Assembly (NCBI RefSeq): GCF_000024425.1
Contig: NC_013946.1
Span: forward strand, 1,054,001 to 1,118,000
Origin: Meiothermus ruber DSM 1279
GTDB taxonomy: Bacteria > Deinococcota > Deinococci > Deinococcales > Thermaceae
Direction: 5' to 3'
Length of the DNA stretch: 64,000 nucleotides
The notes under the pieces are model-generated. The model saw only the letters and a program-made list of their open reading frames with translations, had not been told where the DNA came from and made no database searches. Below, one piece after another: positions 12,450 through 21,147 of the stretch (positions are counted from its first letter, which is position 1; every line of letters starts with the position of its first letter). The position numbers and the translations under genes are program-made.

Positions 12450-13352
12450 CTACTGTCCAAAGCGCTGGGTGACCACCTGCCCCGCATTGCCCATGCGGCC
12501 CCGGTCTTGGCCGTTGACGATGGCCCGCACCACCCCGGCGTTGCCGACCCGCACCACCACCGGCAGGGGGTAGCTGAGCTGAGTACCGGCGGCTACGGTG
12601 CCCTCGTAGAGCTGCCGGCCTGTGCGCCCATCGGTAACGCGGATCCAGCTGGTGCCCTCAAACCGTAGCGTCAGGCCCGTGGCGGGCGCAGAAGTGGTGG
12701 GATTGGGGGAGGGCGAGGGGCTGGACGCGGGAGGAGCAGGTGTCAGGGTGAAGCTCAGGCTGCGATCGGTTTGCAGGGTGATTACCTGTTCGTACTTCTG
12801 GTAGCCGGGCGCTTCGATGCGAAGGGTGCGCTCGCCGGCCTCCACACGGGCCTCGAGGGGGGCTTGTCCAAGCAAGAAGCCATCGAGGTATACCCGTGCA
12901 CCGGTGGGCTGTGTGGCGATGCGCAAGCTGATTTGCTGTGGAGGGGATGGCGCGACAGGGGCCGGTGGGGTGGGGGTGGAGGTTCCAGGGCGGTACAGGC
13001 TGCGGTAGCCCCACCAGCCCAGCAGCAGCAACAGGATGACCAGGGGCACCACCCAGAGCCAGCCAGGGTTTGGGGCGGTGGGCGCCTTAGGGCTGGAAGC
13101 GCTCTCCAGCGCTGCAGGCTGGGCTGTACTCATCGGGTAAAGGGCCAACAAAGGGGCCGCATCTAGACCCAGCAGTTGGGCGTAGCGCTTGAGATAGCCT
13201 CGAGCCAAAGGGGGTTCGGGTAGCTCATCGAAACGACAGTCTTCCAGGGCTTCCAGAATAACCCGCCGCACCTTGAGCACCTCGGCTGCCTGGGCCAGAT
13301 CCAGCCCTTTGGCTTCACGGGCTTCTTTTAGCCGCTTACCCAGCTCGCACAT
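12450..13352 (-). CDS. RodZ-like helix-turn-helix membrane protein with PEGA domain
   Basis: Probable cell-shape protein that ties the MreB cytoskeleton to the wall machinery. Order of parts in 300 residues: RodZ-type HTH_25 domain (about 5-70), short linker, one membrane helix (98-115), proline-rich spacer, a PEGA-type beta domain (about 140-205, with [17 protein letters not shown]), a second Pro/Ser spacer, and a C-terminal DUF4115-like domain (about 226-290). The PEGA insert is not part of the standard RodZ plan and should lie outside the membrane, where such domains are thought to bind surface components. A TAGAAT box and a GAGG site both precede the ATG. Confidence 0.82.
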   Translation of the reverse strand: MCELGKRLKEAREAKGLDLAQAAEVLKVRRVILEALEDCRFDELPEPPLARGYLKRYAQLLGLDAAPLLALYPMSTAQPAALESASSPKAPTAPNPGWLWVVPLVILLLLLGWWGYRSLYRPGTSTPTPPAPVAPSPPQQISLRIATQPTGARVYLDGFLLGQAPLEARVEAGERTLRIEAPGYQKYEQVITLQTDRSLSFTLTPAPPASSPSPSPNPTTSAPATGLTLRFEGTSWIRVTDGRTGRQLYEGTVAAGTQLSYPLPVVVRVGNAGVVRAIVNGQDRGRMGNAGQVVTQRFGQ

Positions 13353-13411
13353 TTCGCCTCATTCTAAGCCTTAAACTCTGGCTGCACATAAGTAACGCCC
13401 GGGCCTGGGCG

Positions 13412-14296
13412 CTACTCCTGGGTGAGCGCAAGCGCAATTTGGGCGGCCAGACGGGCGTTTTCTTCCAGTAGGCGCAAATTGGCCTCGTCGGTCTGGCCCC
13501 CGCTCAGCTCGGAGATGCGCCGGAGCAAGAACGGCGTGAGGGCTTTGCCGCCGATGCCCAGCCGGGCGGCTTCCTGGGTGGCCTGTTCCACCCAGCGCTG
13601 TACCTGGGCGAAGTCCAGCCCCTTTGAGATGGGGTTGAGCACCAGGCTGGCCCCCGGCAACCCCAGCGCTCGAGCGGCCTTGTAGGCCCGGGCGGCTTCC
13701 AGGGGCGACTCCACCCGGGCGGGTAGGGGATAGGGGCTCGAGGGGCTGTGAAAGGCCGGCAGGTGGTTGGTTTTATAGCCCAGCAGGGCCACCCCCAGCG
13801 ACTCCAGGCGTTCCAGGGTGGCCGCAAGGTCGAGGATGCTCTTGGGGCCGGCCGATACCACCACAATGGGGGTGCGGGAGAGCTCGAGCAAGTCCGCCGA
13901 CTCGTCGTAGGGATGGGGGTGCACGCCGCCAATGCCGCCGGTTGCAAAGACCTGGATGCCGGCCCTGTGGGCCAGGAAAGTGGTGGAAGCCACCGTGGTG
14001 CCTGCGCTTTTGCCCTGGGCCACCAGCGCGCCCAGGTTCCATAAACTAGCCTTGTCGGCGCTCTCGTCGTTTGCGATGGCCTCGAGCTCCTCGGCGGTCA
14101 GACCCACCACCACCTGGCCTTTCAGGATGGCGATGGTGGCCGGGATTGCGCCGGCTTCTCGTACGGTCGCCTCGAGCTTGCGGGCCAGCTCCAGGTTCAG
14201 AGGGCGGGGCAGGCCGTGGGTAATGACGGTGGACTCCAGGGCCACGACGGCGCGGTGGGTTTGCAGGGCTTGGGAGACTTCGGGGTGTAGACGCAT
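13412..14296 (-). CDS. psuG: Pseudouridine-5'-phosphate glycosidase
   Basis: Splits pseudouridine 5'-phosphate into uracil and ribose 5-phosphate in pseudouridine breakdown. The 294-residue protein matches the indigoidine synthase A-like family: VVALESTVITHGLPRP near the start, the STTFLAHRAGIQVFATGGIGGVH phosphate and metal region near residue 105-127 and LLGYKTNHLPAF further on. The ATG at 14296 was preferred to a GTG two codons upstream because a TATGCT box lies 6 nt before it. No PsuK kinase gene lies beside it, unlike the usual psuK-psuG pairing, so the substrate phosphate must be made by an enzyme coded elsewhere. Confidence 0.93.
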   Translation of the reverse strand: MRLHPEVSQALQTHRAVVALESTVITHGLPRPLNLELARKLEATVREAGAIPATIAILKGQVVVGLTAEELEAIANDESADKASLWNLGALVAQGKSAGTTVASTTFLAHRAGIQVFATGGIGGVHPHPYDESADLLELSRTPIVVVSAGPKSILDLAATLERLESLGVALLGYKTNHLPAFHSPSSPYPLPARVESPLEAARAYKAARALGLPGASLVLNPISKGLDFAQVQRWVEQATQEAARLGIGGKALTPFLLRRISELSGGQTDEANLRLLEENARLAAQIALALTQE

Positions 14297-14353
14297 ACCC
14301 ACAGCATAAAGCAGGGGATGCAGCCCAGCACACAGTGCGAGCCCCCCAGGTGG

Positions 14354-16183
14354 CTACGCTGCAGGGCATACCCGGTTGCGCCCGGCCCGCTTTGCGGCGT
14401 AGAGCTGCTCGTCTGCGGCGGCCAGGAGCTTTTCGTGGTTGGGGAGGCTGGGGTCGCTGCTCACGCCGATGCTCACGGTGACCTTGAGGTCGGGGTGTAG
14501 CGCGGCCCAGTTGTGCTGTTCGATGCGCTGCCGTATCCGTTCACAGGCGATCAGGGCCCCGGGCAGGTCGGTCTGAGGAAAGACCAGGGCGAACTCCTCG
14601 CCGCCGTAGCGGGCCGCAAAGTCCACGCCGCGGCAGCTCGCCTCGAGAATCTGCCCGACGATGCGCAGCACATCGTCGCCAACCTGATGAGAAAAGGTAT
14701 CGTTGATCTGCTTGAAGTGGTCTATATCAACCAGGGCCACGCTTATAGGAAACTTGTAGCGTTTGGCTGCGGCAAACTCACGCTCGAGGTTCTCTTCCAG
14801 GTAGCGGCGGTTGTTGAGCCGGGTCAGGGGATCCTGACGGGCCAGCCGCTCCAGCTCGGCGGACTGCTGGCGCAGCTTGTCCAGCAGGCGCGATTTTTCG
14901 GCGTTGGCTTCCTTCAAGCGTTCGATGGCCAGGGCCAGCTCCCGGTTGGCGCGGGCCAGCTCGGTGTTGCGCAGGCGTTCAATCTCCGCTTCCTGGCGGG
15001 CTTTTTCCACCTGGAACCCCGCCAGCAAGGCGGTGGTTTTTTGCGCCTGCTGTTCTTTGTGCAGCCTGCGTTCGATCTCGAGGCCCCGTCGCAGGTGATA
15101 CAGCGCCAGTTCCAGCTTTTGCTGGGCCTCGAAGACATCGGCGATGGCCTGGTGGTACTCGAGCAACAGCTTTTGCGGCCCCAGAAGGGCGGCCTGCTCG
15201 AGGCCTTGCTGCAGTAACTGGATGGCGGCGGTAGACTGCCCCATCCGGCTCAGCAGAGAACCTACCTGCAGCAGCGCGCTCAGGGCGCCCAGGCGGTTGC
15301 CCGACTCCTGGTAGAGACCCTGGGAGGCCTGAAACAGACCCAGCGCGGTTTCCAGATGGCCCAGGGCGGCGTGGGCGCGGCCCAGGTTTTCCAGGCAGGC
15401 AGCCCGCACCTGGGGGCTGCCCAGTTGGTCGGCCAGGGCCAGGGCCTGCTGGTGGTAGTCCAGCGCCTCCTGCAGGCGGCCTAAGCGCTGGAACACCGTG
15501 CCCAGGTTGGAAAGCACCCTGGCCTGGCCCTGGCGATCGCCCTGGGCCTGCATGAGGGCGAGGCTTTCGCGGTAGAGCTGCGCCGCCCCCGAGAAATCGC
15601 CGATCTCGAGGTAGACCAGGCCCAGGCTGTTCAGGGTTTCAGCCTCGCTCAGGCGGTCGCCCAGCTCGCGCTTGAGGGCCAGGCTGCGCAGGAAGTACTT
15701 GGTGGCCTCCTGGTGGTTGCCCAGGGTGTACTGCACCGAGCCCACGCCGCTCAGGGCGTTGGCTTCCAGCGCTTTGTGCTCGTATGCACGGCTCAGCTCG
15801 AGCGCCTCGAGGTAGTACTCGAGGGCCTTGGGAAAATTGCTTTGTAAGAAGTGGAGTTGACCCAGCGCGCTGAGGGCCTCGATTTCGCCCTTAACCTCGC
15901 GGGCCTGGTGCAAAACCGCGAGGGCTTCCTCGAGGCAGCCCTGGGCTGCTGGCAGGTTGCCCTGGCGGTAGTGAAAATCGCCCAGGTTTTTGAGGGTCAG
16001 GCCCCGCCCTACTGAATGGCTGCCTGCATTGGACAAAATCAGCATCTCCTCGACGACCTGCCCGGCCCGTTGTAGGTCGTTTAGCCGTAGAAACTGGTAT
16101 AGTTCATCGAGCAGGCGCAGTTTCTCTGGTATGGCCTGGGTCTGATTGAGCTGAGCCTCGAGGGCCTGGAGGGTCGGGTTCAT
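14354..16183 (-). CDS. TPR-repeat diguanylate cyclase
   Basis: Makes the second messenger c-di-GMP from two GTP. The 609-residue soluble protein has a long N-terminal array of tetratricopeptide repeats (about residues 10-380, many with the ALEYYLEALEL or GDLSEAETLNSLGLVYLEIGD pattern), a coiled coil (about 385-445) and a C-terminal GGDEF domain. The active site reads GGEEF at 527-531 and an intact inhibitory RxxD site (R518-D521) lies five residues before it, so both activity and product feedback are expected. No membrane helix or signal peptide is visible; the TPRs would sense a protein or peptide. No EAL or HD-GYP phosphodiesterase is in the window. Confidence 0.93.
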   Translation of the reverse strand: MNPTLQALEAQLNQTQAIPEKLRLLDELYQFLRLNDLQRAGQVVEEMLILSNAGSHSVGRGLTLKNLGDFHYRQGNLPAAQGCLEEALAVLHQAREVKGEIEALSALGQLHFLQSNFPKALEYYLEALELSRAYEHKALEANALSGVGSVQYTLGNHQEATKYFLRSLALKRELGDRLSEAETLNSLGLVYLEIGDFSGAAQLYRESLALMQAQGDRQGQARVLSNLGTVFQRLGRLQEALDYHQQALALADQLGSPQVRAACLENLGRAHAALGHLETALGLFQASQGLYQESGNRLGALSALLQVGSLLSRMGQSTAAIQLLQQGLEQAALLGPQKLLLEYHQAIADVFEAQQKLELALYHLRRGLEIERRLHKEQQAQKTTALLAGFQVEKARQEAEIERLRNTELARANRELALAIERLKEANAEKSRLLDKLRQQSAELERLARQDPLTRLNNRRYLEENLEREFAAAKRYKFPISVALVDIDHFKQINDTFSHQVGDDVLRIVGQILEASCRGVDFAARYGGEEFALVFPQTDLPGALIACERIRQRIEQHNWAALHPDLKVTVSIGVSSDPSLPNHEKLLAAADEQLYAAKRAGRNRVCPAA

Positions 16184-16222
16184 AGATTTGGGCCGGGCTT
16201 ACTGCTTTCAAAATTCCTGCAT

Positions 16223-16252
16223 TTTATACCTCATAACGATTCTTGGCTGCAA
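16223..16252 (-). promoter_or_regulatory. Promoter of the diguanylate cyclase gene
   Basis: Minus-strand TTGCAG (16247-16252), 18 nt spacer, TATAAA (16223-16228), about 40 nt before the GGDEF gene start. Both boxes are good matches to a housekeeping sigma-70 type promoter. Confidence 0.55.
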
Positions 16253-16391
16253 TAAGGGTTCTGTGAGAAACCCCGTTTTTTGCCAGCGACGCCCATGAGC
16301 GAGGAAGCCCGCCCGGTGGCTAAAATCCACGCCAGCCCTAATTGCGTCAAAAGCCGCAGTTTTAGGTTTTACTGTATGCCATCCTGCCCTT

Positions 16392-17027
16392 ATGGCAAGG
16401 TGGTTGATACTGGCCCTTACCGGTTTTTTGCTGTTCCTGGCCCTGGCCGGCTGGGCGGCCTACGCTTTTCTGATCCGTCCGGCCCAGACACTGGTCAACG
16501 ATTTTCGACAGATCATCGCGCTGGACAGGAACGTAGAGCGACAGACCGCCTACACCCCTCCAGCCAACGGTCAGCTCAGCCCCGAACAGCTCCAGCGCTT
16601 TTTGCAGGTGCAGCGCTATGTCAAACAACAACTGGGGGAGCGCTACCAGCGCATCGAAGCCCGGCTTAATCAGCTAGCCAGCCAGCAGGTGGGACAGCTT
16701 GTGCTGGACTACCGCACCGCGCTTGATCTTTTCCGCGACTCGAGCTCGCTGGTACTGGACGCCAAGGGCATCCAGGTGCAGGCCCTCAACCAGCAGGGCT
16801 TTTCTGCGGAGGAGTACGCCTGGGTGCGGGCGCAGGTCTACGCTGCGCTGGGCTATGGGGTGCCCAACCTCAACCCGCAGGAGATTCTGCGCCAGATAAG
16901 CTCGAGGGACTTCAACCCGCGGGTAGATCTGTTCAAGCCCGAGGCCCCGGCGGCCAACGTGCGGCTGGTGGAGCCTTTTCGCGATGAGCTGGTGAGCTAC
17001 TATCCTTTCACCTGGTTTGGGCTGTAG
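16392..17027 (+). CDS. Unknown single-span membrane protein
   Basis: A 211-residue protein not recognised. One N-terminal hydrophobic helix (about residues 5-27, LILALTGFLLFLALAGWAAY) acts as a membrane anchor or uncleaved signal; the rest is polar, rich in Gln and Arg, and largely helical (QLSPEQLQRFLQVQRYVKQQ), ending with VSYYPFTWFGL. No catalytic motif is visible. It is transcribed divergently from the diguanylate cyclase and converges on the sulfur transporter across a strong hairpin. The start codon has no clear ribosome site. Coding potential is supported by codon position composition and by the coherent amphipathic pattern. Confidence 0.7.
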   Translation: MARWLILALTGFLLFLALAGWAAYAFLIRPAQTLVNDFRQIIALDRNVERQTAYTPPANGQLSPEQLQRFLQVQRYVKQQLGERYQRIEARLNQLASQQVGQLVLDYRTALDLFRDSSSLVLDAKGIQVQALNQQGFSAEEYAWVRAQVYAALGYGVPNLNPQEILRQISSRDFNPRVDLFKPEAPAANVRLVEPFRDELVSYYPFTWFGL

Positions 17028-17147
17028 GGGGCTGTATGGTGTTGCCAAATCATGCGTGGCTGGAGCTTTGATACCGGCTCCACCTGAACTTCACCGCCCT
17101 GCGCAGTCAGGGGTGAAGGATTCAAGCCGACCCAAGGTAGCAGAAAA

Positions 17148-17201
17148 GCATTTCGGCAGTATCGTTTAGGCTTGCCAGAGTGAACGATACCGCCGAAATG
17201 C
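17148..17201. repeat. 19-bp inverted repeat hairpin
   Basis: Arms 17148-17166 and 17183-17201 match at 18 of 19 positions, with the one difference a T/C change that keeps a G-U pair in RNA, around a 16-nt loop. It lies between two convergent genes, so it may act as a two-way terminator, but no T-run follows either arm. It could instead be a REP-like or miniature mobile element. Confidence 0.85.
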
Positions 17202-17236
17202 GTATGAAGACGTTTGGGGTACGCCCGTAAAGGCTC

Positions 17237-18478
17237 CTAGCAGACCGAGTCGGTGGGCCTGGGGTTGGATAGCCCAAACCAGGGGCGTAGCCGCAGCCCG
17301 GCACCGGTGCCCAGCAAAGCCATGACCAGCCAGACCCAGCCGTGCAGGCTGAAGGAGGCCACCCCCCCGATGTAGGCCCCGATGTTGCAGCCGTAGGCCA
17401 GCCGGGCCCCGTAGCCCATCAAGAGCCCGCCCAGCACGGCTGCCAGCAGGGCTTTCCAGCCCAAGCGGGGGTTTTTGCCGAATACCCCGGCAGCAGCGGC
17501 GCTGAGCAGCGCGCCCAGCAGGATGCCCAGGTTGGTCAGGGCGGTGGGGTGGCCCAGGGGGGAGCGTTCCAGGGGCGACTCGCCGTTCCAGAAGCCCCAG
17601 AAGGCTGGCTGGGCCAGGCCCAGGGCCTCCACGGCCTGTGAGCCCCACAGGGTCAGGCCGTAGGTGACCCCCCAGGGGCGCCCGCTCACATAGAGCACCG
17701 CTGCGTTGAGCACGGCCAGCACCAGCGCCGCCACCCACAGCGGCCAGGTGCCGCGCAGCACCCGGGCCCAGCCCTGGGAGCCTCGAGGCTGGGAAAGCGG
17801 TGGAGGCTGGCGCTTGCGAATGATCCACTCCGCCAGCAGGGCCAGCCCCCCCACCAAGGCCAGCGTGACGGCCAGGGCCCCCCACAGGCCCAGGTGTTCG
17901 GCCAGCGAGATGGGTGGCAGGGTGCCTGTGGCTCCCGGCCCGGTTGTCCAGAAATCGAGGTTCCAGGCCCCCAGCACCGAGCCTCCCATAAAGCTCACCA
18001 AGGCCACCAGGCCCAGCAGGCTGCCGCTGCCTGTGGCATACAGCGTACCCGAGGCGCACCCCCCGGCCAGCTGCATTCCCACCCCAAACAAAAAGGCTCC
18101 CAGCAGCAGGCCGGGCCCGATGGGGGCCAGGTAGCCGCTCAGGGGCTGGCCGCCCAGTCCCTGCCCCAGGGCAAACAGAAGGGCAAAAAGGGTCGCGGTT
18201 ACGCCCAGCAGCAGCATATGGGCCTGCAAAGCCCGTCCCTGCCCCACGCTCAGGAGCTGGCGGAAGGCCGAGCTAAAGCCAAACCGCGCGTGAAATAGGC
18301 TAAAGCCCAACCCCACCCCCAGCAGCAGCAAAAGGCCCTGGGCTGGGGGCAGTTGCACGTATAGCCACCCCGCTCCCAGCAGCCCCAGCCCAAGCAGTGC
18401 GTACTGGGGCCGGGTGGCCTGTTGGGACGGGGTTGAAGCAGCAGGCCTGGATGGTGAACCCTTGCGCAGTAGCGACAT
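17237..18478 (-). CDS. YeeE/YedE-type thiosulfate or sulfur transporter
   Basis: Membrane protein of 413 residues with about nine to ten hydrophobic helices, of the TsuA/YeeE/YedE family that imports thiosulfate or other reduced sulfur through conserved cysteines. The two family motifs are seen: GGCASGTLYATGSGS near residue 140 and AYGCNIGAYIGG near residue 355, each with the key Cys. A strong GGGGAGGATAG site precedes the ATG. An almost textbook palindrome (18535-18549) lies in the promoter zone. No tusA/yeeD gene follows, so the partner sulfur carrier must be elsewhere. The substrate is inferred from the family. Confidence 0.88.
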   Translation of the reverse strand: MSLLRKGSPSRPAASTPSQQATRPQYALLGLGLLGAGWLYVQLPPAQGLLLLLGVGLGFSLFHARFGFSSAFRQLLSVGQGRALQAHMLLLGVTATLFALLFALGQGLGGQPLSGYLAPIGPGLLLGAFLFGVGMQLAGGCASGTLYATGSGSLLGLVALVSFMGGSVLGAWNLDFWTTGPGATGTLPPISLAEHLGLWGALAVTLALVGGLALLAEWIIRKRQPPPLSQPRGSQGWARVLRGTWPLWVAALVLAVLNAAVLYVSGRPWGVTYGLTLWGSQAVEALGLAQPAFWGFWNGESPLERSPLGHPTALTNLGILLGALLSAAAAGVFGKNPRLGWKALLAAVLGGLLMGYGARLAYGCNIGAYIGGVASFSLHGWVWLVMALLGTGAGLRLRPWFGLSNPRPTDSVC

Positions 18479-18534
18479 CTATCCTCCCCGCTGGCCGGCT
18501 TTTTGACGACCAGTGAAGGTTAGATTATCAAAGA

Positions 18535-18549
18535 TTACAAACCTTGTAA
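18535..18549. promoter_or_regulatory. Palindromic operator upstream of the sulfur transporter
   Basis: A perfect dyad, TTACAA-ACC-TTGTAA, about 60 nt upstream of the transporter start. On the minus strand it overlaps a possible -35 box, followed by TAATCT 16 nt further on. The position suits a repressor or redox regulator; the binding protein is unknown. Confidence 0.5.
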
Positions 18550-18599
18550 ACTAAGCGAAAATAAAAAGGCCACCGGCCGGGTTTGCCATGCGGATGACC

Positions 18600-19061
18600 T
18601 CAGGTTTGCGGCTGATGATGGGCCTCGAGGAAGCCCCAAAGGGTGTTTTCCAGATCCCCGATGGCCTTTTTGCTCCCCACCACCAAAAGCGGGGTGGCGT
18701 TGCCGTCGTAGAGGTACAGCACCCGGATGGGGAAGAGCCAGTAGCTCACGAAGGCCAGCGCTGCCAGGGCCAGCGCGCCATACTCCAGCAGCACGGGGCT
18801 AATTTTTAGGAGCTGGGGGATGTTAAGCCAGCCCAACGAGCGCAGTCCCAGGCTAACCAGGCCCACAAAGAGTCCCACAAACGCCACCGCCAACAGCCAG
18901 TCGCGCATCTGGTAGGAGCGCTCGAGTCGTGTGACCTGCGGAAGGTGAATACGAACGGAGACGCTGCCATTCTTGAAGCATAGCCAACCGGTCTCAATAC
19001 AGGCTTCGCGAAAACGCGAACCGCTGGCCGAAAAGCGATGGGGTAGGGTGATTTTCTGCAT
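18600..19061 (-). CDS. Unknown membrane protein with two helices
   Basis: A 153-residue protein not recognised. It begins MQKITLPHRFSASG with an ATG well placed after GGAGGTTGC; 12 further codons are open upstream but lie beyond that site. A soluble, beta-rich N-terminal part (about 1-50) is followed by two membrane helices (about 53-75 and 87-107) and a cytoplasmic tail with the pattern VLYLYDGNATPLLVVGSKK. The tail resembles that of small DUF6232-like proteins, but this is only a likeness. Upstream of the sulfur transporter on the same strand, with a short GC stem and T-run between them, so joint transcription is doubtful. Confidence 0.7.
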   Translation of the reverse strand: MQKITLPHRFSASGSRFREACIETGWLCFKNGSVSVRIHLPQVTRLERSYQMRDWLLAVAFVGLFVGLVSLGLRSLGWLNIPQLLKISPVLLEYGALALAALAFVSYWLFPIRVLYLYDGNATPLLVVGSKKAIGDLENTLWGFLEAHHQPQT

Positions 19062-19206
19062 GCAACCTCCCGGTAAAGGATACCCTTTGGTAAGCAAGGG
19101 CCATCAAGACAGGCCCATTTTGGCATGAGGAAGGGGTTTTGCGTAGGGTGGGCAAATGGGCATTCCCGTGCAAATTGAGGGGCCTGACCTGGGCTAAAAT
19201 TTCGAT

Positions 19207-20499
19207 ATGGTATCGCGGTTCCGGCGCTTCTTTGCGGGCCGCCCCGTGGCGCAGGTGGTGGTGGTGTTGACCGCGCTTAACCTGAGCACGGTGCTGGCGT
19301 TTACCCTGCTGGTGCCGGCCAGGCCGCTCGAGGTGCCCACCGTTCTGCCCTGGCAAGACCCAGTGCAGGCTGCCTGGCGGCTGGGGGCAGCCCTGGCTTT
19401 GCTGGGGGTGGTCTTTTGGGCGGTGCGGCCCGGCCATCGCCAGGCCTGGGAGTTTGCCGTCCTGATCCTGATAGGGGTGGTGGTGGTGGCCTGGCTTAGC
19501 CAGAACTACCTACCTTTTTTGGCGCTGGGCCTGATTCCAGTGGTGGCCCGCTACTGGTTGCCGCTGTGGGCGGTGCTGCTCATCGTGCTGGGTCTGGGCG
19601 CTTTATCGGTCTGGTGGGCGCAGCGGGAACCCCTCCAGATCACCTTTGAAATTTTGCTGAGCCCGGGGCCGCAAGGCAACACCTCCTGGAGCGCTTTGCC
19701 AACGCCCGCTGAGTACCCTAATCTGAGCCTGGCCTTTTTTATCTTCATCGCGTTTTTATACTCAGGGTATGCCCTGTTTACCCTCGAGCTGCTGATAAGG
19801 GAGATTCGGGCCCGCGAGGAACTCGAGCGTACCCGCCGCGAACTCGAGCAGACCTCCCGCCAGGCCGGCATCCTGGAGGAGCGTCAGCGCCTGGCCCGCG
19901 AGATCCACGACACCCTGGCCCAGGGGTTTGCCAGCATCGTGGTGCAGCTCGAGGCCGCCGAGATGGCCTCGGAGCACGAGGCTTCGGCCACGCATTACCT
20001 GGAGCAGGCCCGCCAGGCCGCCCGGGAAGGCTTGTCGGAGGCCCGCCGGATGGTCTGGGCCCTGCGCCCGGAGATCCTCGAGAACACCTCGCTGCCCGAG
20101 GCCCTGCAACGCCTGCTTCAGCGCTGGCAGCAGGAAAGCGGGGTCAGAACCCAGTTTACCCTGACTGGAACGCCCCGGCCGCTGCACCCGGAGCTCGAGG
20201 TAGGCCTATTGCGCATCGCCCAGGAGGCCCTGACCAACATCCGCAAGCACGCCAAGGCCCGCCATGCCAACCTGACCCTCTCCTACCTGGACGATCTGGT
20301 TTTGATGGATGTGCAAGACGATGGGGTGGGTCTCCAGGCACCCACCACCGGTGGCTTTGGGCTGCGCTTGATGCGCGAGCGGGTGGAGTCGCTGGGGGGG
20401 CAGATGACGCTGGAAAGCGAGCCGGGAATGGGAACCACCCTGGCCGTTAGCCTGCCGCTGTACCGGCTTCCCTCGGCAACAAAGGTGGAAGCGCTATGA
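19207..20499 (+). CDS. NarL-group sensor histidine kinase
   Basis: Membrane sensor kinase of a two-component system, 430 residues. The N-terminal half (about 15-200) holds roughly six hydrophobic helices with short loops, so it probably senses a membrane or cell-wall state. A coiled coil with RAREELERTRRELEQTSRQ leads to a HisKA_3 dimerisation domain with the phospho-acceptor His in LAREIHDTLAQGF (near residue 237) and a HATPase domain with EALTNIRKHAKA (N box), DDGVG and GFGLRLMRERV. This is the LiaS/DesK/NarX class. The stop overlaps the regulator start by 4 nt (ATGA). A TAAAAT box 6 nt before the ATG suggests a leaderless transcript. Confidence 0.92.
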   Translation: MVSRFRRFFAGRPVAQVVVVLTALNLSTVLAFTLLVPARPLEVPTVLPWQDPVQAAWRLGAALALLGVVFWAVRPGHRQAWEFAVLILIGVVVVAWLSQNYLPFLALGLIPVVARYWLPLWAVLLIVLGLGALSVWWAQREPLQITFEILLSPGPQGNTSWSALPTPAEYPNLSLAFFIFIAFLYSGYALFTLELLIREIRAREELERTRRELEQTSRQAGILEERQRLAREIHDTLAQGFASIVVQLEAAEMASEHEASATHYLEQARQAAREGLSEARRMVWALRPEILENTSLPEALQRLLQRWQQESGVRTQFTLTGTPRPLHPELEVGLLRIAQEALTNIRKHAKARHANLTLSYLDDLVLMDVQDDGVGLQAPTTGGFGLRLMRERVESLGGQMTLESEPGMGTTLAVSLPLYRLPSATKVEAL

Positions 20500-21125
20500 T
20501 TCGGATTCTTCTGGTTGACGACCATCCCGTGGTGCGGGCGGGTCTTTTAGGGCTGCTCTCCTCGCAGCCCGACTTTGAGGTGGTCGGTGAGGCCTCCAAC
20601 GGCCTCGAGGCCCTGGGCCTGCTCGAGCGAGCTGGGGCCGATGTGGTGCTGATGGATCTGCGCATGCCCCAGATGGACGGGGTAGCGGCCATACGGCAGG
20701 TGCGGGCGCGTTTTCCCAGGGTTCAGATTCTGGTACTCACCACCTACGACACCGACTCCAAAATTGTGCGCGCGGTGGAGGCCGGGGCTACCGGCTACCT
20801 GCTCAAAGACGTGCCGCGCGAAGAGCTCTTCCGGGCCGTGCGGTTGTGCGCAAAGGGTGAGGCAGTACTCTCACCCCCGGTAGCAGCCCGCTTACTGGGC
20901 CGGATGCGCGGCACTGCCGAGGAAACCCTATCGGTGCGCGAGCTCGAGGTGCTGGCTTTGGTAGCCAAAGGTTTTTCCAACAAGGAGATCGCCCGCGAGC
21001 TCAAGATCAGCGAAGCAACCGTCAAAACCCACCTCCTGCACACTTTTGAAAAACTGGGTGTGGACGACCGCACGGCCGCGGTCACGGTGGCCATAGAAAG
21101 GGGTATTCTCCGGCTTGAAGGCTAA
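20496..21125 (+). CDS. LuxR/NarL-family response regulator
   Basis: Partner of the kinase just upstream, 209 residues. Receiver domain with acidic pair D8-D9, phospho-acceptor D54 in VLMDLRMP and the invariant Lys in LLKDVPREEL; a C-terminal LuxR-type helix-turn-helix with LSVRELEVLALVAKGFSNKEIA and SEATVKTHLLHTFEKLGV. It should bind DNA as a dimer after phosphorylation. Translation is coupled to the kinase by the ATGA overlap. The following small membrane-protein gene on the same strand could be a target or partner. Confidence 0.95.
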   Translation: MIRILLVDDHPVVRAGLLGLLSSQPDFEVVGEASNGLEALGLLERAGADVVLMDLRMPQMDGVAAIRQVRARFPRVQILVLTTYDTDSKIVRAVEAGATGYLLKDVPREELFRAVRLCAKGEAVLSPPVAARLLGRMRGTAEETLSVRELEVLALVAKGFSNKEIARELKISEATVKTHLLHTFEKLGVDDRTAAVTVAIERGILRLEG

Positions 21126-21147
21126 AAACTCGGTATTGTGTAGGGGT

